A stretch of DNA of 14,044 bases from G020350405 sp964513655. GTDB lineage: Bacteria > Planctomycetota > Phycisphaerae > Sedimentisphaerales > Anaerobacaceae. The position numbers and the translations under genes were made by a program. The notes under the pieces are model-generated. The model was not told the origin of the DNA. It did no database searches and saw only the letters and a program-made list of their open reading frames with translations. Position 1 is the stretch's first letter. Every line of letters starts with the position of its first letter. Below, in pieces: positions 1 to 5,855 of this stretch. The stretch lies in NCBI GenBank assembly GCA_964513655.1, contig CAZENQ010000085.1, positions 1 to 14,044 on the forward strand, given 5' to 3'.

Positions 1-353
1 CGCTTGCGAATGTCCTGATACACCCAGATAGCCGTAAGGATGTGGACGATAGCGAGTACGATTAGAAGTGGTGCCGCATTATCATCGTCTTTGTGTTTCC
101 AGCCCTTTTTGTGCTTTTTACCTGCTCGTTGACGGTGAAGTTCCATTTGGCGCTTGTCTAACTCAAGTTGTCGCATTTGGTGTTGGAAATCCGTTTCACT
201 CTCGCGTGCTTCCAAGTCCATCTGCATCTCGCGGTGATGCATTTGCTTTTCGGCAGTTAACTCTCTGAGGTCCGGGTCTTCAGCTTCCTGGCAATGCGCA
301 GCGGCGCAGAATAGTAGTGTTAGTAATAAAGTAATTAACGCAGGCACCTTCAT
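1..353 (-). CDS. Partial small membrane protein: signal peptide, charged helix, membrane segment
   Basis: The frame is open from an ATG at 353 to the window edge (117 codons), so the 3' end is missing. An AAGGAGA ribosome site about 6 nt upstream supports the start. Residues 1-21 look like a signal peptide ending near AHCQ. Residues 24-85 are very rich in Glu, Gln, Arg, Lys, His and Met (MHHREMQMDLEARE) and should form a long charged helix or coiled coil. A Lys/His/Asp-rich patch (KKHKKGWKHKDDDN) comes next, then a hydrophobic segment (PLLIVLAIVHILTAIWVYQD). Short proteins of this plan, with a second membrane segment after the point where this one is cut, occur in planctomycete genomes; that is from memory. 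The function is unknown. The Lys/His/Asp patch could bind metal or acidic lipid, but this is speculation. Confidence 0.72.
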   Translation of the reverse strand, partial: MKVPALITLLLTLLFCAAAHCQEAEDPDLRELTAEKQMHHREMQMDLEARESETDFQHQMRQLELDKRQMELHRQRAGKKHKKGWKHKDDDNAAPLLIVLAIVHILTAIWVYQDIRK

Positions 354-465
354 CTTTTATCTCCTTTCGAGTTTTTTGGGCGCTGAACACATTCTATTTA
401 GCCGTTATCCACAGGTCATAACTATATCTTATGCGGCCTGGAAAGGCAATAATATTGTTTTATTT

Positions 466-557
466 GAGTTGACGGGATGGGGAGAGAAGAATAGGGGTCG
501 GGGGTCAGGGGTCGGGGATTAGGGAACATGGAAAAAGGAGTTGACGGGATGGGGAGA
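466..557. repeat. Pair of 20-bp direct repeats
   Basis: The same 20 bases, beginning gagttgacggga, occur at 466-485 and 538-557, a 72-bp spacing with no mismatch. Each contains TTGACGG, which resembles a sigma-70 -35 box, but no good -10 box follows either copy at 17 nt. The G-quadruplex candidate lies between them. Confidence 0.85.
494..517 (+). other. G-quadruplex candidate
   Basis: Four runs of four or five G (494-497, 500-504, 508-511, 514-517) are separated by loops of only 2, 3 and 2 nt. This meets the usual definition of a stable intramolecular G-quadruplex on the plus strand. A further GGG follows at 522-524. Its location in a gap between divergent genes would allow an effect on transcription or replication, but nothing in the sequence shows one. 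Confidence 0.7.
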
Positions 558-586
558 TTGGGGTAATTTATTGGCGTAGAAAATTT

Positions 587-604
587 GGCCCCGGTTAGAT
601 AGGC
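587..604 (+). repeat. Dispersed intergenic motif, copy A
   Basis: The motif ggccccggttagataggc matches 16 of 18 bases of copy B at 3281-3298. Both copies have ggtaatt a short way upstream (562 here, 3265 there) and a G-rich GGGGTYRGGGG-type tract about 70-95 nt further upstream. The shared order suggests one composite element. Confidence 0.6.
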
Positions 605-705
605 TAGCGCCATCTCACGGGGTAAAAGCAGCAGAGGTCGGGCACCTGGGGCGCGTTCGTTTTCGGAATAATTATTGGTGTGTCTTTTTGGGAGTGGTGC
701 AGAGG

Positions 706-1110
706 ATGGAAATAGAAGAAATTGTGAGAGAGAAGAGCTTTTGGGTAGCTACAACGATTGGGAGTATTGTTCTTACTATCATTGGGAATTTGTTGACTCC
801 TGTCGTGCGAAGTGTCGGCTCAAGATTATCGCGAAGGCTTGCAGCTGGAATTAGTGAGAGGCGGAAAGCGGAAAACGGGTTTGTTGAGAGACTAGTTGGT
901 GATGAAGGAGAATTGCTCCGAAGCAAGATGGATTTAGTAACACAGCTACTGTGGTCGGTCTTAATCCAACTAATGGCTTTGATGTGTATTCTGCGAATCC
1001 CGTTTGGAATCCTCTTTGGTGGAGTACTAACATTGGCAAATCTAGTTTTTATCGGGGAATCGTTGCGCCTACAACGGCTAATCCGTGATGCTGAAAAGAG
1101 AAAGCCCTGA
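706..1110 (+). CDS. Small membrane protein of unknown function (134 aa)
   Basis: No family was recognised. I chose the ATG at 706. In-frame TTG (688) and GTG (694, 697) codons lie just upstream, and GGAG sits about 11 nt before the ATG, so the start is not certain. A hydrophobic stretch at residues 12-34 (FWVATTIGSIVLTIIGNLL) is followed by a basic region (residues 35-54, SRLSRRLAAGISERRK). Two more likely membrane segments cover about residues 80-117. The C-terminus is basic (LRLQRLIRDAEKRKP), which suggests a cytoplasmic tail. The next gene starts 90 bp later on the same strand with its own good ribosome site, so co-transcription is possible but not shown. The base composition is more AT-rich than in the plus-strand genes of the middle region. 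Confidence 0.6.
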   Translation: MEIEEIVREKSFWVATTIGSIVLTIIGNLLTPVVRSVGSRLSRRLAAGISERRKAENGFVERLVGDEGELLRSKMDLVTQLLWSVLIQLMALMCILRIPFGILFGGVLTLANLVFIGESLRLQRLIRDAEKRKP

Positions 1111-1200
1111 GAAAGAGAGGGCCTATGGACTAATAAAATATAGGAGAGGCGGACAACTTTATAGATTTCCACAAGAAACCTTTGGTTAAGGAGGAAAAAA

Positions 1201-3129
1201 ATGTTAAAATCTATGAAAAACTTATCACGCCGTGCATTCTTAAAGATGCCAGCATACGCGGCAGCCGCTGCCGGGGTAACACACTTTTTGGCATGTTCTT
1301 CAAAAAAAGATGAAGGCATTATTCTACTCCAATACAATACTCATCTGTTCAAAGGCTCAAAGGCGCCAGAGGGCAGGGCCTTCAAGGAGGGATGGCACGA
1401 ATTCAAACGCTTTTGGACGAGGGAGCGCTTCGAGCCTCTAGACCCGGTCCTTTTTGCAGACGACAAACGACGAGACGCCATCAAGGAAAAAATCAAGCAG
1501 ATTAACGCCGACATAGTTGCCTTGAATGAAGTCTGGTCCGACGACAACATGGATTGGTTCGCCCGCGAATTGAAAGGGATCTATCCCTGGTCTGCCCTTG
1601 GGCCGAAATCGGATGTGCTTATAGCGGGTTCCGGCCTGGTCCTTCTCAGTAAATTCGAAATAGAAAAAAGTAGTTACTATATCTATAACCGCCATCGGGG
1701 CTCTGGAACGGGCACGAAAATTCCTCTAGATTTTGAAGAGGATACTTGGGCCAACAAAGGTGTGCTCGTAGCCGCTATACGCAAACCTAGCGGGAAGAAA
1801 TTCGTCATCAGTATTTCGCACACTGCTGGAATAGATGATATTGACCAGCTTGTCAAGCAAACCGAGAAGATCACCGCCGACCTCGCAGCGAACGACTGTC
1901 CGATCATTGTCGCAGGTGATCTTAACGTGCATAAAAGCCAAAGAGATCAATTGAATGATAAGTTTAGGCAAATGAATGCCAAGGACGCTTGGGTCGAACT
2001 CAAAGGTGCTCAGAGCGGTGAGACAGTCAATTTTCCTCAAAACAAACTGGACGAAATCTTTAGGCCCCACAGGGTCGCGGACAGTAAAAATGAGGGCCAA
2101 GTTGACCGGCTTGATTATGTATTTTACACACCGCCATTAAAGCCTGTCGCAGCGCGTGTTATCCGAGACTGGACTTTCCCAACCGAGGGTTACTACAGGG
2201 ATATACTTCGTGCGCGATGGCAGTCAAATTATGTAGCAATCCGCTCATTTGAGTTGAATGGCCATCCGTACCTGTTTGGATTGAAGAAAGATGACAACGC
2301 TTATATCAGCCGGATCAGGGATGATGGTAGAGGATGGGACGACCTCGGAAAGTGGCCATGGCAATCAAACTATCTCGGTTCTGCCGTAAGGACTTTTCAG
2401 CTCAAAGGCCACCCCTACATATTTGGATTGAAAAAGCGGCGCTACGGTCTCGGAGAGAATGGCCATGGGTATATCAGCCGGATTAAAGATGACGGTAGAG
2501 GATGGGACGACCTCGGAAAGTGGCCATGGCAACAGAACTATGTCGCGGTTGTACCATTCTACCTGAATGGCCATCCGTACCTGTTTGGATTGAAGGACGA
2601 TAACAACGCGTATATCAGCCGGATTAAAGATGACGGTAGAGGATGGGACGACCTCGGAAAGTGGCCATGGCAATCAAACTACGTTGCCAATGCTATCACT
2701 ACTTTTGAACTCAAAGGCCATCCGTACGTGTTTGGATTGAAGAAAGATGGCTATGGGTATATCAGTCGGATTAAAGATGACGGTAAAGGATGGGACGACC
2801 TCGGAAAGTGGCCATGGCGATCAAACTACGTTGCCGTTGTTTCCTATCAGTTAGACGGTCACCCTTACCTCTTCGGACTTAAGGAAACAGACGAGGCTTT
2901 CATATCAAGAATCAACGATGATGGAAAAGGCTGGAGGGATGTCTCGACGACTGAGTGGTCCAGCAATTACAGAGGTACTTGCATAACTCCGTTTTACTTC
3001 AAAGGGGACCCATTCTTGTTTACATTGAAAGAAAATGACGAAGGATGGATCACAAAATTGACGAAACCGGGAGAGGAACTGATTGATCTTTCAGATCACT
3101 ACCCCTTAGAGGTGGCGTTTCTTTATTGA
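1201..3129 (+). CDS. Tat-exported lipoprotein: EEP-family hydrolase with propeller-like repeats inserted in the catalytic domain
   Basis: The ATG at 1201 follows AAGGAGG at 6-7 nt. Residues 8-15 (LSRRAFLK) are a twin-arginine signal and FLAC (29-32) is a lipobox, so the protein should be exported folded and lipid-anchored at Cys32. From residue 40 the endonuclease/exonuclease/phosphatase motifs appear in order: Asn46 (QYNTH), Glu110 (LNEVW), His207 (ISHT), Asp240 and Asn242 (GDLN) and Asp305 (RLDYVF). Residues 344 to about 628 are six repeats of 47-56 residues of the form NYVA..GHPYLFGLK..YISRI.DDG.GW.DLGKWPW. Only then, at 631-633, comes SDHYPLEVAFLY, which matches the final Asp-His motif of this fold and the usual end of the domain. 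The repeats are therefore an insertion between the last two catalytic motifs. The known family cleaves phosphodiester or phosphomonoester bonds in nucleic acids, sphingomyelin or phosphoinositides. The substrate here cannot be read from the sequence. The repeats may bind a glycan or other surface ligand (inference). Confidence 0.85.
   Translation: MLKSMKNLSRRAFLKMPAYAAAAAGVTHFLACSSKKDEGIILLQYNTHLFKGSKAPEGRAFKEGWHEFKRFWTRERFEPLDPVLFADDKRRDAIKEKIKQINADIVALNEVWSDDNMDWFARELKGIYPWSALGPKSDVLIAGSGLVLLSKFEIEKSSYYIYNRHRGSGTGTKIPLDFEEDTWANKGVLVAAIRKPSGKKFVISISHTAGIDDIDQLVKQTEKITADLAANDCPIIVAGDLNVHKSQRDQLNDKFRQMNAKDAWVELKGAQSGETVNFPQNKLDEIFRPHRVADSKNEGQVDRLDYVFYTPPLKPVAARVIRDWTFPTEGYYRDILRARWQSNYVAIRSFELNGHPYLFGLKKDDNAYISRIRDDGRGWDDLGKWPWQSNYLGSAVRTFQLKGHPYIFGLKKRRYGLGENGHGYISRIKDDGRGWDDLGKWPWQQNYVAVVPFYLNGHPYLFGLKDDNNAYISRIKDDGRGWDDLGKWPWQSNYVANAITTFELKGHPYVFGLKKDGYGYISRIKDDGKGWDDLGKWPWRSNYVAVVSYQLDGHPYLFGLKETDEAFISRINDDGKGWRDVSTTEWSSNYRGTCITPFYFKGDPFLFTLKENDEGWITKLTKPGEELIDLSDHYPLEVAFLY
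2230..3084 (+). repeat. Six in-gene repeats encoding a probable propeller-like domain
   Basis: Units begin at the Tyr after the (W..)N motif, at about nt 2230, 2371, 2539, 2680, 2827 and 2968. The first five are 47, 56, 47, 49 and 47 codons long. A 31-nt block, ggatgggacgacctcgg continuing to gccatggc, is identical in units 1-4. Unit 5 is diverged and unit 6 more so, lacking the GW and KWPW signatures. Residues just before unit 1 (RARWQSN) match the end of a unit, so the ring could be closed by pairing the two ends, as in beta-propellers. Six blades is an inference. Unit 2 carries an extra 7-9 residues (RRYGLGENG) in its middle loop. Confidence 0.85.
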
Positions 3130-3280
3130 TGACAGTGTTCGGAAAGGATTATTGCTTATATCTTCGGACTGAAGTCCCGTGCGGGCATGCGAGGGACAGG
3201 CAAGGGTTGGGGGTTAGGGGTAGAGGTCGGACATCGAACGTACAACGTCGAACGTCCAGGAGATGGTAATTGGTGGAGGC

Positions 3281-3298
3281 GGCCCCAGTTAGATAAGC
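3281..3298 (+). repeat. Dispersed intergenic motif, copy B
   Basis: ggccccagttagataagc differs from copy A (587-604) at two purine-to-purine positions. It is followed by gagccgcgtaccgcgg, in which ccgcg and cgcgg form a small hairpin. ggtaatt lies 16 nt upstream and a GGG/GGGGG/GGGG tract lies at 3204-3220. Confidence 0.6.
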
Positions 3299-3366
3299 GA
3301 GCCGCGTACCGCGGAATTATGAAGTAAGAAGGCGGAGGAAGGGATATTTTTACAACGACGACTGGA

Positions 3367-3384
3367 TCCCAGCCTGCGCTGGGA
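3367..3384. repeat. Palindromic intergenic repeat (tcccagc/gctggga)
   Basis: A perfect 7-bp inverted repeat with a 4-nt loop lies in the context tggatcccagc-ctgc-gctgggacaag. Its layout matches the second palindrome at 3544-3562 (GGRTCCC, loop, GGGA). Similar ggatccc...gggat palindromes are scattered between genes in many bacterial genomes, so this is probably a member of such a family rather than a terminator. No T-run follows. Confidence 0.55.
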
Positions 3385-3420
3385 CAAGCGGGGCAGGGGC
3401 AGGCGATACGGAAGAAAGAG

Positions 3421-3495
3421 ACGGATGGGTGGCGGTTTTGGAAGTATAAGGATAAGAAGGGGAATTTGGTTGCGCTTAAGAATTTGAGGAAATAG
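3421..3495 (+). pseudogene. C-terminal remnant resembling the tail of a RAMA/DUF4357-type domain
   Basis: The frame ending in TAG at 3493-3495 reads TDGWRFWKYKDKKGNLVALK followed by NLRK. The pattern GW.FWK...G....L..LR is what I associate with the end of RAMA or DUF4357-like domains on restriction-associated proteins; this is recognition by eye, not a search. Upstream the frame runs straight into the palindromic repeat at 3367-3384 and then a stop at 3325, with no start codon or ribosome site. It therefore looks like a gene tail left after a deletion or a repeat insertion. It could also be chance, given its length of 24 codons. Confidence 0.35.
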
Positions 3496-3543
3496 GGGAG
3501 GCAAGCCTCTAAAGCGGAATTGAGAAGTGAGAAATTTCCTGGG

Positions 3544-3562
3544 TCCCGGGTCAAGCCCGGGA
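3544..3562. repeat. Palindromic intergenic repeat (tcccggg/cccggga)
   Basis: A perfect 7-bp inverted repeat with a 5-nt loop, in the context gggtcccggg-tcaag-cccgggatgac. This sequence type, tccc/ggga followed by atgaca, is a very common dispersed intergenic palindrome in bacteria. It lies 177 bp from the related palindrome at 3367 and just outside the terminator of the minus-strand gene. Confidence 0.6.
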
Positions 3563-3584
3563 TGACAGGAGGTGTTATGGCAAT

Positions 3585-3618
3585 AAAAAAAAAACGGCTC
3601 TCCCGTGAGAAGAACCGT
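3585..3618 (-). terminator. Rho-independent terminator of the secreted protein gene
   Basis: Read on the minus strand, acggttct and agagccgt form an 8-bp stem with one G-U pair around a short loop. A run of T, ten A on the plus strand at 3585-3594, follows directly. It lies 34 nt beyond the stop codon of the minus-strand gene at 3652. This is the clearest intrinsic terminator in the window. Confidence 0.8.
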
Positions 3619-3651
3619 TTTCGGAGAAGTACCTTAGCCGCTGTGAGTGCA

Positions 3652-4677
3652 TTAGAGCGGATAAAAACGAACCTTGATGACATAGGCGCCTGTGGAATCG
3701 ATTTCCCAGAGGTATCCGACGAAGTCGGCGATGTTGAAGACCCATTCGTTCTCGTAGGTCCTGCACTCTGCGATGATGCCATCGTACGGATAGCCGTTGG
3801 GGTCGGTCAAAGGACAGACGAGGTTGCCGCTGTTGGGGTCGTTGGGGTCGATAACGCCGACATCCGTCAGGAGGTCGCAGCGTTCAAATATGCCATCGAT
3901 ATCCTCATCGACGCAGCAGAGGTCAAGCTGTGAACAAATCCACTGGCCGTACTCGTCTTCGCAGTAGATGTAGCTGTCATCCTGTATGTAGCATACCTCG
4001 CCGGACCACTGGAAAAGGGCGGTTAGATTGCTGGCCTTCTGTACGCCCTTGCCGGCCTTACCCTTTGTGGGTATCTCGGTAGTGGTCCTGTAAATAGTCT
4101 CTCCAACGGACGCAAATGTTGAGACGCCCTGGCGGTCAACCAAACCAAGCAGGATGAGGTCGTTGCCGGCTTCATCCTCGACATAGACCAAGTCGGGAGA
4201 GATTGTTACGTTAGGTTCACCTTCGCCGATGGGCTTGCCGGTGATTCGCGCATAGACGGCGTATCCCTTGTCGTTGGCGGGCAGACGGATGACCGCGGAG
4301 TCTCCCTTGCCGGAGCCGCTGTCGGGGAAACTCTCGCTGCACCAGTCTGTTACCTGCATGACGGTTATGCCCTGCGCTCCTTTGGGGCCCTTCTTGCCGG
4401 ACTCCATAAGGACAGTGATGGGGTCATTGCCCTGAATGCGCGGAATGAAAATCACATTGCCGTATACCTGCTGTCCAGTGCAGGGGTCATACTCGGGTGC
4501 GGGACACTGGAAATGGTCTTTCTTGGCAATCAGGTTGAGGTTGAAGTGTTTGCCGCTTGGGAATCCGTTGCCAAAGGGAATACCGTTTTCATCTACGGGT
4601 TTATCTGCGCTTGCCGTGGCGGCAAGTGCCAACATCAAAATCGCGCACAAACTTAATGTGACTCTGAAAGTTATCAT
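3652..4677 (-). CDS. Secreted cysteine-rich protein of unknown function (341 aa)
   Basis: The frame is open to an earlier ATG at 4707. I chose the ATG at 4677 because GAGG lies 8 nt upstream and it places a clean signal peptide at the N-terminus (residues 1-24, cleavage near ATASA/DK). The mature part has 11 cysteines, seven of them in a 55-residue stretch (about EVCY to ERCD) that also contains the acidic, calcium-loop-like VDEDIDGIFERCD. About residues 93-104 (SGKKGPKGAQGI) look weakly collagen-like. The C-terminus (WVFNIADFVGYLWEIDSTGA) is aromatic and ends KVRFYPL. No catalytic motif or family was recognised. It is likely an extracytoplasmic, disulfide-stabilised protein. It has its own predicted promoter (4774-4802) and terminator (3585-3618), so it appears to be a single-gene unit. 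Confidence 0.75.
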   Translation of the reverse strand: MITFRVTLSLCAILMLALAATASADKPVDENGIPFGNGFPSGKHFNLNLIAKKDHFQCPAPEYDPCTGQQVYGNVIFIPRIQGNDPITVLMESGKKGPKGAQGITVMQVTDWCSESFPDSGSGKGDSAVIRLPANDKGYAVYARITGKPIGEGEPNVTISPDLVYVEDEAGNDLILLGLVDRQGVSTFASVGETIYRTTTEIPTKGKAGKGVQKASNLTALFQWSGEVCYIQDDSYIYCEDEYGQWICSQLDLCCVDEDIDGIFERCDLLTDVGVIDPNDPNSGNLVCPLTDPNGYPYDGIIAECRTYENEWVFNIADFVGYLWEIDSTGAYVIKVRFYPL

Positions 4678-4773
4678 TTTATCTGCCTCGTGGGTGCTTT
4701 GGTGCATTAGGAGGTGCGTACTTTTGCCTTCTCAGTACTTCTGAAATGCTTGTTTTTACCCTTCTCTAATAAA

Positions 4774-4802
4774 AGTATACGAAATGCGCTGCGGGCAGGC
4801 AA
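4774..4802 (-). promoter_or_regulatory. Predicted sigma-70-type promoter for the secreted protein
   Basis: On the minus strand TTGCCT (4797-4802) and TATACT (4774-4779) are separated by 17 nt, matching the consensus at 4/6 and 5/6 positions. Transcription would start near 4767, giving a leader of about 90 nt before the ATG at 4677. Confidence 0.5.
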
Positions 4803-4971
4803 ATTCGGGAAAAAATCGGACAGGCCGTATAGGCCGATAAAAAGGCGTTAGAGAGGACGATAGAACGGGGAAAATCTGTTTGACGGGGGAGGTGGATTTG
4901 GTTAGTGTTTGGGGTAACGAGTTAAGGGTTGGTTGGAGTAAATTATGGCTGATGGACAGGAGGCTTTGCCG

Positions 4972-5631
4972 ATGAGAAAAAGCACATTATGGCTGAGCGC
5001 TGTGGCGATGGTGCTTTCAGTATTTGGCTGCGAGCAGGAGAGTAAGGAAGTGGTACGACCTTATAAGCCGCCGGCGAGCCTGACTTTGACGCTGTCGGCC
5101 GAGCAATTAGTGTTCCTGGACTGGTGTGGGAAGCTTCAGACCGGCGGCAAGGTGCTTAAGAAAAGGCTTGTAGGCGATGCTGGTGTTGAATTTGATATCT
5201 ACTTTCCAAGTAACAGGGTAAGCCATCGTTCGGTAAAGTATGTCTCCTCCGGCAGGGGTGGAAGGGGCGCTCTGGTTGGCGTTGACATACATGAATACAC
5301 AGCGTTTGCGCTGAAGTTCACGCTGGTATCGATTGATGCGGCTGCCGGGCCTGAGGTTCCCCAAGAGCTGGTTGTTGGCGCTGTTATTGGTCCGACAGCT
5401 ACAGGGCAGCATTACACCTATGAGCCTGTTACGCTCGGCTTTGCCTCCGAGCAGACGGACGGCGTTTCAAGGACGTCGGTGCAGACGGGTAAAATCCGTC
5501 AGATTGGCATTTACATAAAAATGCTGAACCCGGAAGAGTGGAATCCTTCGGGAACGGTGGTGACGCTTCGTGTCGAGCCGGTTGATGACGCTGTGGAAGT
5601 GCCCTGGGAGGAGCAGGATTCAGGACAGTAG
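4972..5631 (+). CDS. Small lipoprotein of unknown function (219 aa)
   Basis: An upstream ATG at 4945 is in frame. The ATG at 4972 is preferred because AGGAGG (4958-4963) lies 8 nt before it and the product then begins with a normal lipoprotein signal (MRKSTLWLSAVAMVLSVFGC, lipidated Cys20). Gly19 precedes the Cys, and acidic residues follow soon after (CEQESKE). The rest is rich in beta-strand-like Val/Thr/Gly patterns with no recognised motif. It may be a compact beta-sandwich, judging by FDIYFPSNR and IRQIGIYIKM, segments resembling carbohydrate-binding folds, but this is weak. The tail is acidic (PVDDAVEVPWEEQDSGQ). The next plus-strand gene starts 224 bp later behind its own predicted promoter. 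Confidence 0.72.
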   Translation: MRKSTLWLSAVAMVLSVFGCEQESKEVVRPYKPPASLTLTLSAEQLVFLDWCGKLQTGGKVLKKRLVGDAGVEFDIYFPSNRVSHRSVKYVSSGRGGRGALVGVDIHEYTAFALKFTLVSIDAAAGPEVPQELVVGAVIGPTATGQHYTYEPVTLGFASEQTDGVSRTSVQTGKIRQIGIYIKMLNPEEWNPSGTVVTLRVEPVDDAVEVPWEEQDSGQ

Positions 5632-5753
5632 GGAACAATAGCTGCTACAGGGTCACTGGCGCAGCTTATGGTTGTCGATCTAAGGTTCAGTGGAGGGGAG
5701 TAAATGCATTTTAGATTAGTCCATTGGTAATCAGTCAGGTTCGGGGATTTGGA

Positions 5754-5782
5754 TTTACAAATGCGAGTGGGGGATTTATTAT
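5754..5782 (+). promoter_or_regulatory. Predicted sigma-70-type promoter for the S41 protease-like gene
   Basis: TTTACA (5754-5759) and TATTAT (5777-5782) are 17 nt apart, each 5/6 to consensus. The expected start is near 5789, leaving a leader of about 67 nt before the ATG at 5856. A direct repeat (5802-5832) falls inside this leader. Confidence 0.55.
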
Positions 5783-5801
5783 ATTATATCTGCGGTTTTG
5801 C

Positions 5802-5832
5802 GTGTGGGAAAAATAGATATTTTGTGTGGGAA
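5802..5832 (+). repeat. Direct repeat gtgtgggaa x2, 22 bp apart
   Basis: gtgtgggaa occurs at 5802-5810 and 5824-5832. The 22-bp spacing is close to two helical turns, so two protein subunits could bind the same DNA face. It lies between the predicted transcription start and the ribosome site of the S41-type gene. An operator role is inference only. Confidence 0.5.
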
Positions 5833-5855
5833 CATTTCCGGTGAAAGGAGCGATT

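Larger units (their letters stand above)
354..705. other. Gene-free gap with G-rich and repeated DNA
   Basis: No open frame here looks like a protein. The gap lies between two divergent genes, so it should hold promoters for both. I see no convincing sigma-70 pair close to either start. It contains a 20-bp direct repeat (466-485 and 538-557), a G-quadruplex candidate (494-517) between the two copies, and copy A of a dispersed intergenic motif (587-604). Confidence 0.6.
3130..3584. other. Repeat-rich gap with degenerate remnants
   Basis: This stretch has no intact gene. In order it holds a G-rich tract (3204-3220), a short run in which cgaacgt occurs twice (3235-3253), copy B of the dispersed motif (3281-3298), a palindromic repeat (3367-3384), a likely gene tail (3421-3495) and a second palindromic repeat (3544-3562). 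It separates a plus-strand gene from a convergent minus-strand gene whose terminator begins at the right edge. No clear terminator for the plus-strand lipoprotein was found. Confidence 0.6.

Noticed and set aside
1104..1122. Hairpin gccct/agggc at the end of the gene at 706
   Set aside because: The stem is only 5 bp, the loop is 9 nt and no T-run follows, so I do not call it a terminator.
672..1337. Minus-strand open frame of 221 codons
   Set aside because: It spans the gene at 706-1110, the gap after it and the start of the gene at 1201. Its translation is Ser/Arg/Pro-rich with no motif, and no ribosome site precedes it. It is the antisense shadow of supported genes.
2230..3090. Regular repeats that might suggest a CRISPR array
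   Set aside because: The period is 141-168 nt, the frame is maintained, and the units encode conserved protein repeats. There are no short identical repeats with variable spacers and no cas genes.
3156..3782. Minus-strand open frame of 208 codons
   Set aside because: It runs through the repeats, the terminator and the end of the secreted-protein gene in another frame. The low-complexity Pro/Ser/Arg translation and lack of a ribosome site argue against a gene.
3520..3933. Plus-strand open frame of 137 codons
   Set aside because: It crosses the palindromic repeat and the terminator of the minus-strand gene and then lies antisense to that gene. The Val/Asp/Gly pattern is what the complement of that coding sequence would give.
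4822..4836. Small inverted repeat ggccgtataggcc in the gap before 4972
   Set aside because: The arms are too short and it is not positioned against either promoter; likely chance.
5649..5675. Inverted repeat agctgc/gcagct after the lipoprotein gene
   Set aside because: The stem is 6 bp with a long loop and no T-run; termination is not supported.
5704..5730. Eight-codon frame MHFRLVHW behind a strong GGAGGGG site
   Set aside because: It lies upstream of the predicted promoter of the next gene, so it would not be in that transcript. There is no codon bias or attenuator-like hairpin to support a leader peptide.
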